Below are positions 28,835-38,157 of a stretch of DNA of 64,000 nt, piece by piece. The DNA is from Bacteroidota bacterium. GTDB lineage: Bacteria > Bacteroidota > Bacteroidia > Cytophagales > Cyclobacteriaceae. Location of the stretch: NCBI GenBank assembly GCA_018267275.1, contig JAFDYV010000009.1, positions 62,001 to 126,000 on the forward strand, in the 5' to 3' direction. The first letter of the stretch is position 1. Each line of letters starts with the position of its first letter. The notes beneath the pieces are model-generated. The model saw only the letters and a list, made by a program, of their open reading frames with translations, did not search any database and was not told the DNA's origin. The translations under genes were made by a program, and so were the position numbers.

Positions 28835-29530
28835 ATGAACATCGCAGTATTGGGAACCGGATCAGTAGGCCAAGCCTTGGCGAGCAAATTGGTTGCATTG
28901 GGGCACACAGTTAAAATTGGCACGCGCGATGTGGCGGCCAGCAAAGGGAAAACACGGCCAGACGGCTGGGGCAACCCGGCTATCGGCTCGTGGCTCCAGG
29001 CCAACCCCGCTGTTGAACTCGTCACTTTCGCTGAGGCAGTTTCATTTTCTGATGGTTTGATCGTGCACGCTATGAACGGACAGGCCGCCATCGAAAGTCT
29101 GAAAAGTAGCAATAGCAAAAACCTTGACGGAAAGATTTTGATTGACATCACCAACCCGCTTGATTTCTCGAAGGGCATGCCGCCAACTTTATTTGTGAGT
29201 AACACAGAAAGCTTGGCAGAACAAATTCAGGCAACTTTCCCAACACTCAAAGTGGTGAAGACGCTTAATACTATGAGCAATCCAGTAATGGTCAACCCTT
29301 CGCTGGTTCCGGGAAACCACACGGTATTCATGAGCGGCAACGACACAGTTGCAAAAAACACCGTACGTCAGCTGTTGCAAAGTTTCGGGTGGGCAGACAT
29401 TAACATCATGGACTTAGGAGACATCTCCACCGCACGTGGAACGGAAATGATATTGCCGCTTTGGCTGCGCGTGTGGGGTAAAGTGCAAACACCGTTTTTC
29501 AACTTTGCCATCCACGTGGCTCAAAAATAA
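28835..29530 (+). CDS. NADPH/F420-type reductase, Rossmann-fold
   Basis: Protein of 231 aa of the F420-dependent NADP reductase-like family. The N-terminal motif MNIAVLGTGSVGQALASKLVALGHTVKIGTRD (1-32) binds the dinucleotide; the GTRD at the end of strand 2 fits an NADP preference. ILIDITNPLDFSKGMPP and VVKTLNTMSNPVM are the conserved later motifs. Bacteroidota lack F420, so a different acceptor is expected. The divergent HxlR regulator suggests induction by reactive carbonyls or quinones. Confidence 0.85.
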   Translation: MNIAVLGTGSVGQALASKLVALGHTVKIGTRDVAASKGKTRPDGWGNPAIGSWLQANPAVELVTFAEAVSFSDGLIVHAMNGQAAIESLKSSNSKNLDGKILIDITNPLDFSKGMPPTLFVSNTESLAEQIQATFPTLKVVKTLNTMSNPVMVNPSLVPGNHTVFMSGNDTVAKNTVRQLLQSFGWADINIMDLGDISTARGTEMILPLWLRVWGKVQTPFFNFAIHVAQK

Positions 29531-29560
29531 TGTTGACATCGCTCTGCCCGACCCAATTGC

Positions 29561-30811
29561 TTACTGGTATTTCCTTACGACTAAGCTTGCGTTGTGGCCA
29601 CCAAAGCCAAAGGTGTTACTAAGCGCCACATTCACGGTGCGTTGCATTTTTTGGTCGAGGATGATGTTGGATGCCACAGCAACAGCAGGGTCAATTTCAC
29701 GCGTGTTAATAGTGGCAGGCATCACATCGTGTTGAACCGCCATCAGACAGACCAATGCCTCAATCGCCCCGGCACCACCCAACAGGTGGCCGGTGGCCGA
29801 TTTGGTGGCACTGATTTTTAAATGTGAATTGGTTTCGCCAAACAATCGCACAATCGCCTTGGCTTCACTCTCGTCACCCAAGGGCGTAGAGGTGGCATGC
29901 GGATTCAAATAGTCCACCTCATGAGGTTGCACACCCGCGTCTTCTAATGCAGTTTGCATGCCCAGCAGCGCGCCTTCACCTTCAGGATGCGTGCCTGTGA
30001 GGTGGTAGGCATCGGCAGACATGCCACCGCCCGCCACCTCAGCATAAATTTTTGCACCGCGTGCTTTGGCATGCTCTTCCGCCTCCAATACCAGTGCTAC
30101 CCCACCCTCGCCCATTACAAATCCATCACGCGAAACATCAAACGGTCGCGAGGCGGTGGCCGGATTATCATTGCGGGTTGAAAGTGCTTTCAATGCGCTG
30201 AAGCCTCCAATACCAGACTCGTTGATCGCAGCCTCTGAGCCGCCCGCAATAATGATGTCTGCCTTACCCCATCGGATGTAATTCATCGCATCGATAATTG
30301 AAGTGGTGGAGGTAGCGCATGCAGAGACGGTGATAAAATTGGGGCCCATGAATCCGTACTTCATCGAAATCCATCCTGCGGCAATGTCGGGTATCACCTT
30401 TGGTATGAAGAAAGGACTGAATCGGGGTGTGCCATCGCCCTTGGCAAACTCCATCACTTGCTCCTGAAATGTTAAGAACCCACCATTGCCCGAACCCCAT
30501 ATTACGCCCACTCTTCTTTTGTTAATACCACCCGACTCCAAGCCTGCGTCTTCCACAGCCTGCGTGGCAGCCACCAATGCATATTGCGTGAACAAGTCCA
30601 TCTTTCGGGCTTCCTTTACATCAAAGAAGTTTTTTGGATCGTAGCCTTTTACTTCGCAGGCAAAATTTGTTTTGAATTTCGAAGTATCGAAGCGGGTAAT
30701 GGGAGCTGCCCCACTTTTTCCCGCCAGTAATTCAGTCCAAAATTCTTGAACTGAGTTTCCCAATGGTGTGATCGCGCCTGCACCTGTTACCACTACTTTT
30801 CGTTGTTTCAT
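29561..30811 (-). CDS. beta-ketoacyl-ACP synthase II-type ketosynthase
   Basis: Condensing enzyme of 416 aa, FabF class. The catalytic Cys lies in TVSACATSTTS, and the two active-site His residues are in NPHATSTPLGD and KSATGHLLGGAGAIEAL. RKVVVTGAGAITPLG and a C-terminal SNTFGFGGHNASLV complete the family pattern. It extends acyl-ACP with malonyl-ACP. It lies 28 bp downstream of a TetR regulator and not with other fatty acid genes, so it may be a regulated paralogue rather than the housekeeping FabF. Confidence 0.92.
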   Translation of the reverse strand: MKQRKVVVTGAGAITPLGNSVQEFWTELLAGKSGAAPITRFDTSKFKTNFACEVKGYDPKNFFDVKEARKMDLFTQYALVAATQAVEDAGLESGGINKRRVGVIWGSGNGGFLTFQEQVMEFAKGDGTPRFSPFFIPKVIPDIAAGWISMKYGFMGPNFITVSACATSTTSIIDAMNYIRWGKADIIIAGGSEAAINESGIGGFSALKALSTRNDNPATASRPFDVSRDGFVMGEGGVALVLEAEEHAKARGAKIYAEVAGGGMSADAYHLTGTHPEGEGALLGMQTALEDAGVQPHEVDYLNPHATSTPLGDESEAKAIVRLFGETNSHLKISATKSATGHLLGGAGAIEALVCLMAVQHDVMPATINTREIDPAVAVASNIILDQKMQRTVNVALSNTFGFGGHNASLVVRKYQ

Positions 30812-30839
30812 GCTGTTTATCTTTATTATTTCAATCCTT

Positions 30840-31394
30840 CTATTTTTCCTTCAACTGCCTGATGACCGCCTCGCGGATCGCAAAAAAATCTTTGCTCCCT
30901 GTTAACCGAGACACCTGCAAGGCGCCCAACATGTTGGTGATGATCATGAGCGCCTTGGTTCGTGCGGTTTCTCTGAACATGAAAACGCCTTCTCTTTTAC
31001 CATCTGCTAAAATCTGCGTCAACCAGACCAGGATTTTGTTGGCTAACAAGGCCAACTGCTTTTTCATTTTAGGTTCAACCGTCTTCAAATCCGTTGCGAG
31101 TGAGCCTACTAAACAAACCCGCTCTTCTTGTTTGGTAGAATCATAAATCGACAAAAATGCTTTCAATTTGACTTCGGGGACTCTACCCTCAACACTTTTG
31201 ATCAACTGCTCAACCAAAAAAATATGTTGATTAACCACCTCAACTCCTAAGTCGGCTTTAGTCGCAAAATGATAGTGAATGGATGCGTTCTTGATTTTCA
31301 AAGACTTTGAAATATCATAGAAACTAAAGGCATTGTAGCCTTTGTCTCTAATCAAGTGATCGCCTTTCAAGATAATTGCCTCACGGGTAGTCAT
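30840..31394 (-). CDS. TetR/AcrR-family transcriptional regulator
   Basis: Repressor of 184 aa with an N-terminal helix-turn-helix (GYNAFSFYDISKSLKIKNASIHYHFATKADLGVEV, residues 19-53) and a helical ligand-binding C-terminal domain. The ketosynthase gene follows by 28 bp. A palindromic operator is placed between the -33 and -7 elements of its own promoter, so it very likely represses its own operon. The ligand may be an acyl group given the neighbour, which is inference. Confidence 0.9.
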   Translation of the reverse strand: MTTREAIILKGDHLIRDKGYNAFSFYDISKSLKIKNASIHYHFATKADLGVEVVNQHIFLVEQLIKSVEGRVPEVKLKAFLSIYDSTKQEERVCLVGSLATDLKTVEPKMKKQLALLANKILVWLTQILADGKREGVFMFRETARTKALMIITNMLGALQVSRLTGSKDFFAIREAVIRQLKEK

Positions 31395-31401
31395 GGGAGT
31401 G

Positions 31402-31433
31402 CAAATATAACTACCTACTAGTTGGTAGGCAAA
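31402..31433 (-). promoter_or_regulatory. promoter of the TetR-ketosynthase operon
   Basis: Minus strand: TTTG (31433-31430), 20-bp spacer, TATATTTG (31409-31402), an exact TTTG/TAnnTTTG match. The ATG at 31394 begins only 7 bp after the -7 element, so the mRNA is probably leaderless or nearly so. Confidence 0.75.
31411..31428. promoter_or_regulatory. TetR operator palindrome
   Basis: CTACCTACTAGTTGGTAG is an 18-bp palindrome with only one mismatched pair (positions 6 and 13). It fills the spacer between the -33 and -7 elements of the TetR gene's promoter, a classic place for autorepression. Confidence 0.75.
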
Positions 31434-31492
31434 TTAATCTCAAATATTAATGCCAAGTTTGTAAGGCATCTTTCGATTTTCAAGTATTCTAT

Positions 31493-33913
31493 TTACTCCG
31501 TTTTGAGAGATTTTACTGGATCGACAGAAGCGGCTTTTAGTGCCTGCGAACTCACTGCGGCAAAGGTAATTGCCACGGTAACAAATCCTGCAGCTAAAAT
31601 CGACCACCATGAAACGTTGACGTGATAAGGGAACTGTTGAAGCCAGAGTTCCATCAAGATCCAGGCTACCGGGGCTGTGACCAAAAAGGCAACTCCTACT
31701 AGCAGCGCAAAATCTTTGCTGATCATGGCAACAATTTGCAGGCGTTGAGCACCTAGTGCCTTGCGGATACCAACTTCTTTTGAGCGATGTTCAGCGGCAT
31801 AAGCGGCTAAGCCTAATACACCGAGTGCGGCAAGCGCAACTGCTACGATCGTAAAAAGAAGCAATACCTCACGCACGCGGGCCTGATGCTGATAACTTTT
31901 GCGAAAATTGTCCTTCACCCAAGAATATTCAAACGGTGCACCGCCCGAAAAATCGTTCCATAAGCGAGAGATGCTACTGATTGCATCGCTCACTTTATCG
32001 GGGGCAACTCTCACGGCCAGTTCCAAATTCGGAGCACGGCTTTGCAGCAACACCAATGGCTCGATAGGGTAGTTGGCGGCACGGAAGTGAAAGTCACGAA
32101 CAATACCAATGAGTTTAAAAGTGGTGGCCACGTTGGGCTGAGTAAAAACACTCACAGTCTGTTGTGCCGTGTCTCGAATATTTAACTCATCGGCAGCGGT
32201 TTGGTTGAGGATGATGGAATGGAAATCGCTACTGTCGCCAGTGAAGAATCGACCCCTGGCCATAGCATATCCCATCGTCTTCAGATGGGCGGCATCCATT
32301 TCGTAGAGCCTCATCAGGTACTGCTTTCGCTGGTCATTGTGCATTACCAAAACTTCTCCATCTACATTGGGCGGCAATCGGTTAGCAAAACTTGCTGACT
32401 CCACCCCAGCAATCTTCGAAACTTGCTCAACAAAAGCACTTGCCCGCGACCCCAAATTCACTGCATGCAAGATATTGAGCACCCGGTCTTCGTTAAATCC
32501 ATATTCTTTTTCTTGCAGGTAATTCATCTGGTCATTCACAACCAAGGTGGCAATCATCAATGCGATTGAGATCACAAATTGAAAACCTACGAGCACGTTT
32601 CGTACGCGATGACTGGTAACCCCACTGCGTAATGAGCCGCGCAATATCTGAGAGGGACTTAAGTAGGTTAAAAAAAATGCTGGGTAAGCACCTGCAAAAA
32701 GGCCAATAAACAAAATGTACAGTAAAATAACCCACAGCAAAGTGGGTTGTAGCAAGTCAGATAAACTCAATGCCTTATCGGTAACGAGGTTAAAGGGTAG
32801 CAAGCACAAGACCAATACTAAAAATGACAGCCCAACTGACAATAACGTGTATAAATAAGACTCAAATAAAAACTGAAATATCAACTTGTGATTCATAGCG
32901 CCAACCACTTTGCGTACACCCACTTCCTTGGCACGGCTAGCCGACCGTGCGGTAGAGAGATTGACAAAATTGATGCAGGCGATGATGGTTACAAATAATG
33001 CTACAAATCCAAACAAATAAGTGTAAGCAACGCGATTGTTGGGTTCTATTTCGTTCTCCAAATCAGATCGCAAATGAATGTCCGTTAACGGCTGCGCAAA
33101 CAACTCAACAAAATTTCCAAACTGGGCGAATGATTCCTTTGAAATATCATACCGTTGCTTGAGCTCAACCGCAATTTCATTTTCCGTGAATCGCTTGAGC
33201 GCGGTGTTGAGCGATTCAATGGTTTGAACTTGACGCGTTTTGATGTACGTTTTTACCTTACCTACTACAAAACCATTTTCTTCCAACCCACGCCAAGAAC
33301 CAAGTGATAGAATCATCGAGTAATGAAAATGACTTGCTTTTGGGGCATCAGCTGCAACACCTACCACCGTGGCTTTATAACCTTGTGCCAGTTTTACCTG
33401 CCGCCCAAGCTATGTTGAATAATCAGCAGGCGCTAAACGGAACAGGCGCTTAGCAGCAGTCTCGCTGATTACTAGTTTGCCATCTCCTTTCAATACCTCC
33501 GAGGCATCGCCTACAAGCAATCTGAAATCAAAAAATGAAAAAAAGTTAGAATCCGCCAGCAACAAGTAGCGCTCTGTAAAGGCAGCCGTATCGACCTGTA
33601 TGGGAAACGTGGGCCAATTTGCCAGCCTTATTACGCTTTCAACTTCGGGTAATTGCTTTTGTATGGCACCCGCTAATAGTGGACCTGTTTCCGCAGTATT
33701 GAAATCTGTGCCTTGCAGCCGGCCTTTGGAAGCAACCCGATAAATGCGATTTGAATCTGTGTGAAAGTTGTCATAACTCCATTCATCCTGAACGTAAAGG
33801 GCTAATAGTAATGTGCAGGCAATACCCACTGCTAAACCAACTACATTCACCCATGCGTAACTGCGTTGGCGCATCATAATGCGAAGTGAGATTTTGATGT
33901 AGTTGGTAATCAT
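31493..33913 (-). pseudogene. FtsX/MacB-type ABC permease interrupted by an in-frame TAG
   Basis: The reading frame from ATG 33913 (MITNYIKISLRIMMRQ) to the stop at 31493 is continuous except for one TAG at 33410-33412, after RLAPADYST and before LGRQVKLAQGYKATVVGVAADA. Both halves are in the same frame, so this is a nonsense change, not a frameshift. Without it the protein would be about 805 aa: a MacB-type periplasmic domain, then helices with FVNLSTARSASRAKEVGVRKVVGA, a second periplasmic domain, and a final FtsX module with RSKEVGIRKALGAQRLQ, ending DPVKSLKTE. A restart at GTG 33367 is possible. No ATPase gene is adjacent. It could also be a sequencing error. Confidence 0.8.
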
Positions 33914-34018
33914 TAAAAGACACAAAACTAAAAACTACTTTTCCAAATTAACAGCTTTTTATGCGTACAGTTTCATTCTAACAGCAAAAAGAAATCACTG
34001 TTAAAAAGAAGCAAGAAT

Positions 34019-35752
34019 TCAGAAACGGGCTGCAATAATTTTTATGTCAGCCTGCTCAAACGCTTTTGTAAATTTTCTTTCAGTGGCTGATGCTTCATTT
34101 TTCTTGCCTTGAGCCTGCAAGCTTTGGTGCAACCCATATAACGACCAACCGTTGTCACGGTATTGTTTCAAGTCTTCTCGAAAATATCTTTCCGCATCTG
34201 CCGGTCGCTTCGCCTGCAACAGCACCGCTCCCAATACTTGGCGTGTGGGCAGATACCAATCTGGTGGTTCCTGGTACAACAGGCCATCTTCAATCTTTTT
34301 CGCTTTTGTTATGGCCGCAATCGCCTCATCATATTTTTGGTGCGAAGCCGCCAACTCTCCTTCCAACAAATACGCTCCGATACTTAAGACCGATTTAAAA
34401 CTGTTGAAACCCGAAATCGTATTTTCCATAAATGGATCGGCCACCCATTTTTGCAACGCCTCAAGTTCGTGAGCTGCATCACTCGGCCGATTGGTTCGCA
34501 GTAACGCCATGCCGCGAACGTAATGCCAAACCGCTTTTGCATATTTGAGCGAGTCAGTAGGGTCTTGAATTTGCAAAATCTCTTCCCACCGGCCGAACCG
34601 GGCTAAGTTGTACCAAGGCATCACATACCAATGCTGCAGCGTTACAAAACTGGGGTTGGTGAGCAGGCTAGATGGAATGGTTTTTTGCAGAGCCTCGGCC
34701 GTTTCGATTGATTTTTGTTGCATGCCAGCCATCTGCGCGCAAGCCAACAAAAAATGATAATTATGTGGATAGTAAAACAAGGGATACACGCCCTGCACTT
34801 TGCAAGCGACAATATATTCTTCATCTGTTTTTACCGCTTGCTCATTGGAACGTACACCATCAACATAACGGCCAAGGCGGATGTAGACGTGAGACGGCAT
34901 ATGCACTAGGTGGCCCGAGCCTGGAACCAAATGCGTGAGACGATCGGCACTTTCTGCTGCGCGATCTGGGTCGGGCGATGCTTCCAGCAGGTGAATGTTC
35001 AGGTGGTTTGCCCCAGGGTGGTTCTTATTTTTTGCAATAACCGAAGCGATGATGCTTACAGGTTCGTTTGTCCAGGGTTGTGCTTTGCCGCCTTTCCAAA
35101 AATCCCAAGGGTGCAAATCCATTAGCGCTTCCGCAAATAATGTGTTTATATCTTGATCATCTGGAAACTGATTTGCAACCTGGCGCATGGCCGAGGCATA
35201 GGCCTCATCAAGTGGTTTGCGGTCTTTCAATGCCTCTGAGGTGTATCGTTGGTTCAATGCGTTGATTAATTCTTGTTCTCGAGGACTACCATTTTTTAGC
35301 AGTGCTTTTGCTCGCTGTATCGCTTTGTAAACGGCCTCTGTGTCGGCCGGGTCCATCGGTAAGTTAATGTTGGGTCCAAGACAAAGCGCCTGCCCCCAAT
35401 ACGCCATCGCCAAGTTTGGATCGAGGCGAGCCGCCTCTTTGAAGGACCGGTAGGCTTCCAAATGATTGAATCCATAATACAAGTTCAATCCTTGATTAAA
35501 AAACTGTTGCGCTCGAGCATGGTTGGTGCTCACCGTCATTCCATAACTGCCCAAGTTATTTAGTAGTGGTGCCATTTGCTGCGTGGTATCCATCAGTTGC
35601 AAAATGGCGCGCGCGCCTGGTTGCCCGCACAATGATATCGGGGGCGTAATATTTAGGTCTACTTGCTTTTGGAAGTCAAACAAAATGTTGGCTTTGAAAG
35701 ATGCAGCCGCCAGCAAGATGGCCAGAGGCAACAGGTACACAACTGGCTTCAT
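34019..35752 (-). CDS. exported tetratricopeptide-repeat protein
   Basis: Protein of 577 aa with an N-terminal signal (MKPVVYLLPLAILLAAASFKA). TPR-like repeats run through the chain, for example ARAQQFFNQGLNLYYGFNHLEAYRSFKEAARLDPNLAMAYWGQAL (about 79-123), with a long central section holding His-rich motifs (HPGANHLNIHLLEASPDPDRA and SGHLVHMPSHVYIRLGRY) and further repeats at the C-terminus. This is a recognisable family of large TPR proteins found in many bacteria with unknown role; the conserved histidines suggest more than a scaffold. It is monocistronic. Confidence 0.8.
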   Translation of the reverse strand: MKPVVYLLPLAILLAAASFKANILFDFQKQVDLNITPPISLCGQPGARAILQLMDTTQQMAPLLNNLGSYGMTVSTNHARAQQFFNQGLNLYYGFNHLEAYRSFKEAARLDPNLAMAYWGQALCLGPNINLPMDPADTEAVYKAIQRAKALLKNGSPREQELINALNQRYTSEALKDRKPLDEAYASAMRQVANQFPDDQDINTLFAEALMDLHPWDFWKGGKAQPWTNEPVSIIASVIAKNKNHPGANHLNIHLLEASPDPDRAAESADRLTHLVPGSGHLVHMPSHVYIRLGRYVDGVRSNEQAVKTDEEYIVACKVQGVYPLFYYPHNYHFLLACAQMAGMQQKSIETAEALQKTIPSSLLTNPSFVTLQHWYVMPWYNLARFGRWEEILQIQDPTDSLKYAKAVWHYVRGMALLRTNRPSDAAHELEALQKWVADPFMENTISGFNSFKSVLSIGAYLLEGELAASHQKYDEAIAAITKAKKIEDGLLYQEPPDWYLPTRQVLGAVLLQAKRPADAERYFREDLKQYRDNGWSLYGLHQSLQAQGKKNEASATERKFTKAFEQADIKIIAARF

Positions 35753-35774
35753 AGGTTGATTGAGGTTAGGTAAT

Positions 35775-35782
35775 CAAAGCTA
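35775..35782 (-). promoter_or_regulatory. possible -7 element of the TPR gene
   Basis: Minus strand TAGCTTTG, 22 bp upstream of the ATG at 35752. The same octamer is upstream of the 5281-5823 gene. No -33 TTTG at the expected spacing. Confidence 0.3.
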
Positions 35783-35880
35783 AAGAATTTTGTTCGAAAT
35801 CCTTTCAGCCGGTTATCTTGGAAACAAAAAACTGATAATCATAGTAAACCAAAACAGAAAATTTTGTCTAAATATGTAAG

Positions 35881-36957
35881 ATGAGATCAACCCTCTTTTT
35901 TTGTGTTGCCCTATTGGCATGCTCGGGCAAAAACGACCCCGCACCCACCGCTATGTACTTCCCTCCCGGCACCAGTGGCAGTTGGGAAACTGTTACACCT
36001 GCTACCTTGGGCTGGAATGAAACCGCAATACCAAATTTACTTTCGTTTTTAAGTAGCAATAATACGCGCGCTTTTCTGGTGCTGAAAGATGGAAAACTGG
36101 TGATAGAAAATTATTTCGGCAAACAGCTCGCCAACCCAGCACTCGACTTCAATGCCAGCAGTAATTGGTATTGGGCATCGGCTGGGAAAACACTCACGTC
36201 TGCCTGTGTGGGCATTGCTAACGCGCAGGGCAAAATCAGTCTTGATGCAAAGACTTCTGATTACCTGGGTGTTGGCTGGACAAGCCTGACGCTCGCGCAA
36301 GAAAACAAAATCACGGTGCGCAACCAACTGACCATGACGAGCGGTTTGGATGATGGGGTGGCCAATCCCGATTGCACTACAAAAGCATGCCTGGTGTACA
36401 AAGCGGATGCCGGCACCCGATGGGCCTACCACAATGCTCCATACACATTATTGGACAATGTAATTGCTAACGCTATTGGTAAAGACTTAAATGCATTTGT
36501 GAATGAGCAAATCGAAACTAAAATAGGAATGGACGGTACGTTCATCAAAACGGGCGATAACAATGTGTTTTACAGTACACCCCGCTCGATGGCGCGCTTC
36601 GGATTGCTGCTGCTTAACAAAGGCAAGTGGGACCAAACCCAAGTAATTCCGTCAGCCTATTTTGATCTGATGGTAGCCACGTCACAAAATTATAATCTCT
36701 CATACGGATATCTGACGTGGCTCAACGGAAAGGCCTCATCGATGGTGCCTGGTTTGCAGACAGTGTTCAACCAATCAATCAGCCCCAATGCACCTGCCGA
36801 CTTATTCGCTGCCATGGGAAAGAGTGGACAGTTGATCAACGTGGTACCCAGCAAAGGTTTGGTAGTCATTCGCATGGGCGATGCACCCGACTCTGCGTTA
36901 GTGCCTTTCACGTTTCAGGATGCGTTGTGGAAAGAGTTGGCAAAAGTAATTCAGTAA
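35881..36957 (+). CDS. serine hydrolase, class C beta-lactamase-like lipoprotein
   Basis: Protein of 358 aa with a lipoprotein signal (VALLACSGK, lipobox LLAC, Cys13 or close). The catalytic SxxK is Ser-Ala-Gly-Lys in YWASAGKTLTSACVG, the YxN motif is in WAYHNAPYTLLDNV, and an FGLLLLNKGKW segment follows as in the family. Members include esterases, D-aminopeptidases and class C beta-lactamase-like proteins; resistance cannot be claimed. It ends 2 bp before the convergent dinB stop. Confidence 0.87.
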   Translation: MRSTLFFCVALLACSGKNDPAPTAMYFPPGTSGSWETVTPATLGWNETAIPNLLSFLSSNNTRAFLVLKDGKLVIENYFGKQLANPALDFNASSNWYWASAGKTLTSACVGIANAQGKISLDAKTSDYLGVGWTSLTLAQENKITVRNQLTMTSGLDDGVANPDCTTKACLVYKADAGTRWAYHNAPYTLLDNVIANAIGKDLNAFVNEQIETKIGMDGTFIKTGDNNVFYSTPRSMARFGLLLLNKGKWDQTQVIPSAYFDLMVATSQNYNLSYGYLTWLNGKASSMVPGLQTVFNQSISPNAPADLFAAMGKSGQLINVVPSKGLVVIRMGDAPDSALVPFTFQDALWKELAKVIQ

Positions 36958-36959
36958 AC

Positions 36960-38057
36960 TCAAAACAACTTCAACTGAAAATCTCCTTTCTCTTCTGTCA
37001 ATAGTTTGATAATAGGCTCACCAAAATTGTGAAGTGAAATACCCAACAGTCTCACCTGCTGGCCAGGAACGAACGAATCGTCCAATAATTTTTTTGCTGT
37101 ATTTTCAATCAACTCTAAGTCGCGCGTCCCCTCCGGCAGCGAGTAGCTGCGCGTAATCTGTTTGAAATCATGGTACTTGACTTTGAGTGTGATGGTGCGA
37201 CCCTTAAGCTGATGGCGAGCTAACCGGCTCTGGACCGTTTGTGCAATTTTTTCTAACTCACCATGCATCTCATCGCGCGTGGTGAGATCAAATGGAAAAG
37301 TGTCTTCTGCGCCCACCGACTTGGCCTCGCGTTCGGTGCGCACCGGCCGATCATCTTGGCCGCGCACAATCCTGTAAAAGAAACTTCCAATCTTACCAAA
37401 TCGCTGAGTTAGTTCCTCTTCTGTCAGTCGCTTGAGGTCTGCACCGGTATGTAAGCCCTGGCTTTTCATTTTCGCGGCCGTCACTTTGCCAACACCAAAG
37501 AATTTTTCTACTGGCAGTTGCTCCATAAATGCCTCTAACCGCGAGGGGCCAATAAAAGTCAAGCCATTTGGCTTATGTAAGTCGGAGGCCACCTTCGCTG
37601 CAAATTTATTAACCGATACGCCCGCAGAGGCTGTCAGTTGAAGCTCTTCTTGGATTGCCTTTCTAATTTGTGTAGCGATATCAATTGCCGACCCGATATT
37701 TTGTTTGTCGGTGGTTACATCCAAATAAGCTTCATCAAGCGAAAGTGGTTCCACTAAATCGGTATATCGATAAAATATCTCGCGCAAATGATTTGATACC
37801 TGCTTATAAACTTCAAAGCGTGGGTAAACAAAAATCAAATCTTTGCACAGCCGTGCTGCTACTTTGCTGGACATAGCAGAGCGCACGCCAAACTTCCGCG
37901 CCTCGTAGCTCGCTGTGGCCACCACACCTCCGCGCCCTTTGGGCGAACCACCAACTGCAATTGGCTTGCCGCGATAAGCAGCGTTGTCGCGCTGCTCGAC
38001 CGAAGCATAAAATGCATCCATATCGATGTGAATGATTTTCCGTATGAGTGGCTTCAT
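36960..38057 (-). CDS. dinB: DNA polymerase IV (Y family)
   Basis: Translesion polymerase of 365 aa. The N-terminal catalytic motif is IIHIDMDAFYASVEQRDN (Asp12, Asp14 region) and the second acidic motif is PLSLDEAYLDVT. A helix-hairpin-helix thumb (KFFGVGKVTAAKMKSQGL) and a little-finger domain follow. The C-terminus LLTEEKGDFQLKLF carries a QLxLF-type beta-clamp motif. It acts in error-prone bypass. A TAATTTTG element (38062-38069) lies only 4 bp before the ATG. Confidence 0.95.
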   Translation of the reverse strand: MKPLIRKIIHIDMDAFYASVEQRDNAAYRGKPIAVGGSPKGRGGVVATASYEARKFGVRSAMSSKVAARLCKDLIFVYPRFEVYKQVSNHLREIFYRYTDLVEPLSLDEAYLDVTTDKQNIGSAIDIATQIRKAIQEELQLTASAGVSVNKFAAKVASDLHKPNGLTFIGPSRLEAFMEQLPVEKFFGVGKVTAAKMKSQGLHTGADLKRLTEEELTQRFGKIGSFFYRIVRGQDDRPVRTEREAKSVGAEDTFPFDLTTRDEMHGELEKIAQTVQSRLARHQLKGRTITLKVKYHDFKQITRSYSLPEGTRDLELIENTAKKLLDDSFVPGQQVRLLGISLHNFGEPIIKLLTEEKGDFQLKLF

Positions 38058-38061
38058 GAGC

Positions 38062-38069
38062 CAAAATTA
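38062..38069 (-). promoter_or_regulatory. possible -7 element of dinB
   Basis: Minus strand TAATTTTG, fitting TAnnTTTG, ends 4 bp before the ATG. If used, the mRNA would be leaderless. The only upstream TTG is 25 bp away, longer than normal. Confidence 0.35.
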
Positions 38070-38157
38070 ACCTAACGTATCGATTAACTCACGCCAATAC
38101 ATTAACCTTTTCAACTGATGGCACCCTCTTTCATTTCAAAGATTTATTTGCAGTTAA

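Noticed and set aside
31493..33925. First read as a frameshifted permease
   Set aside because: The two halves are in the same frame (starts differ by 558 bp); the break is one TAG codon, not an indel.
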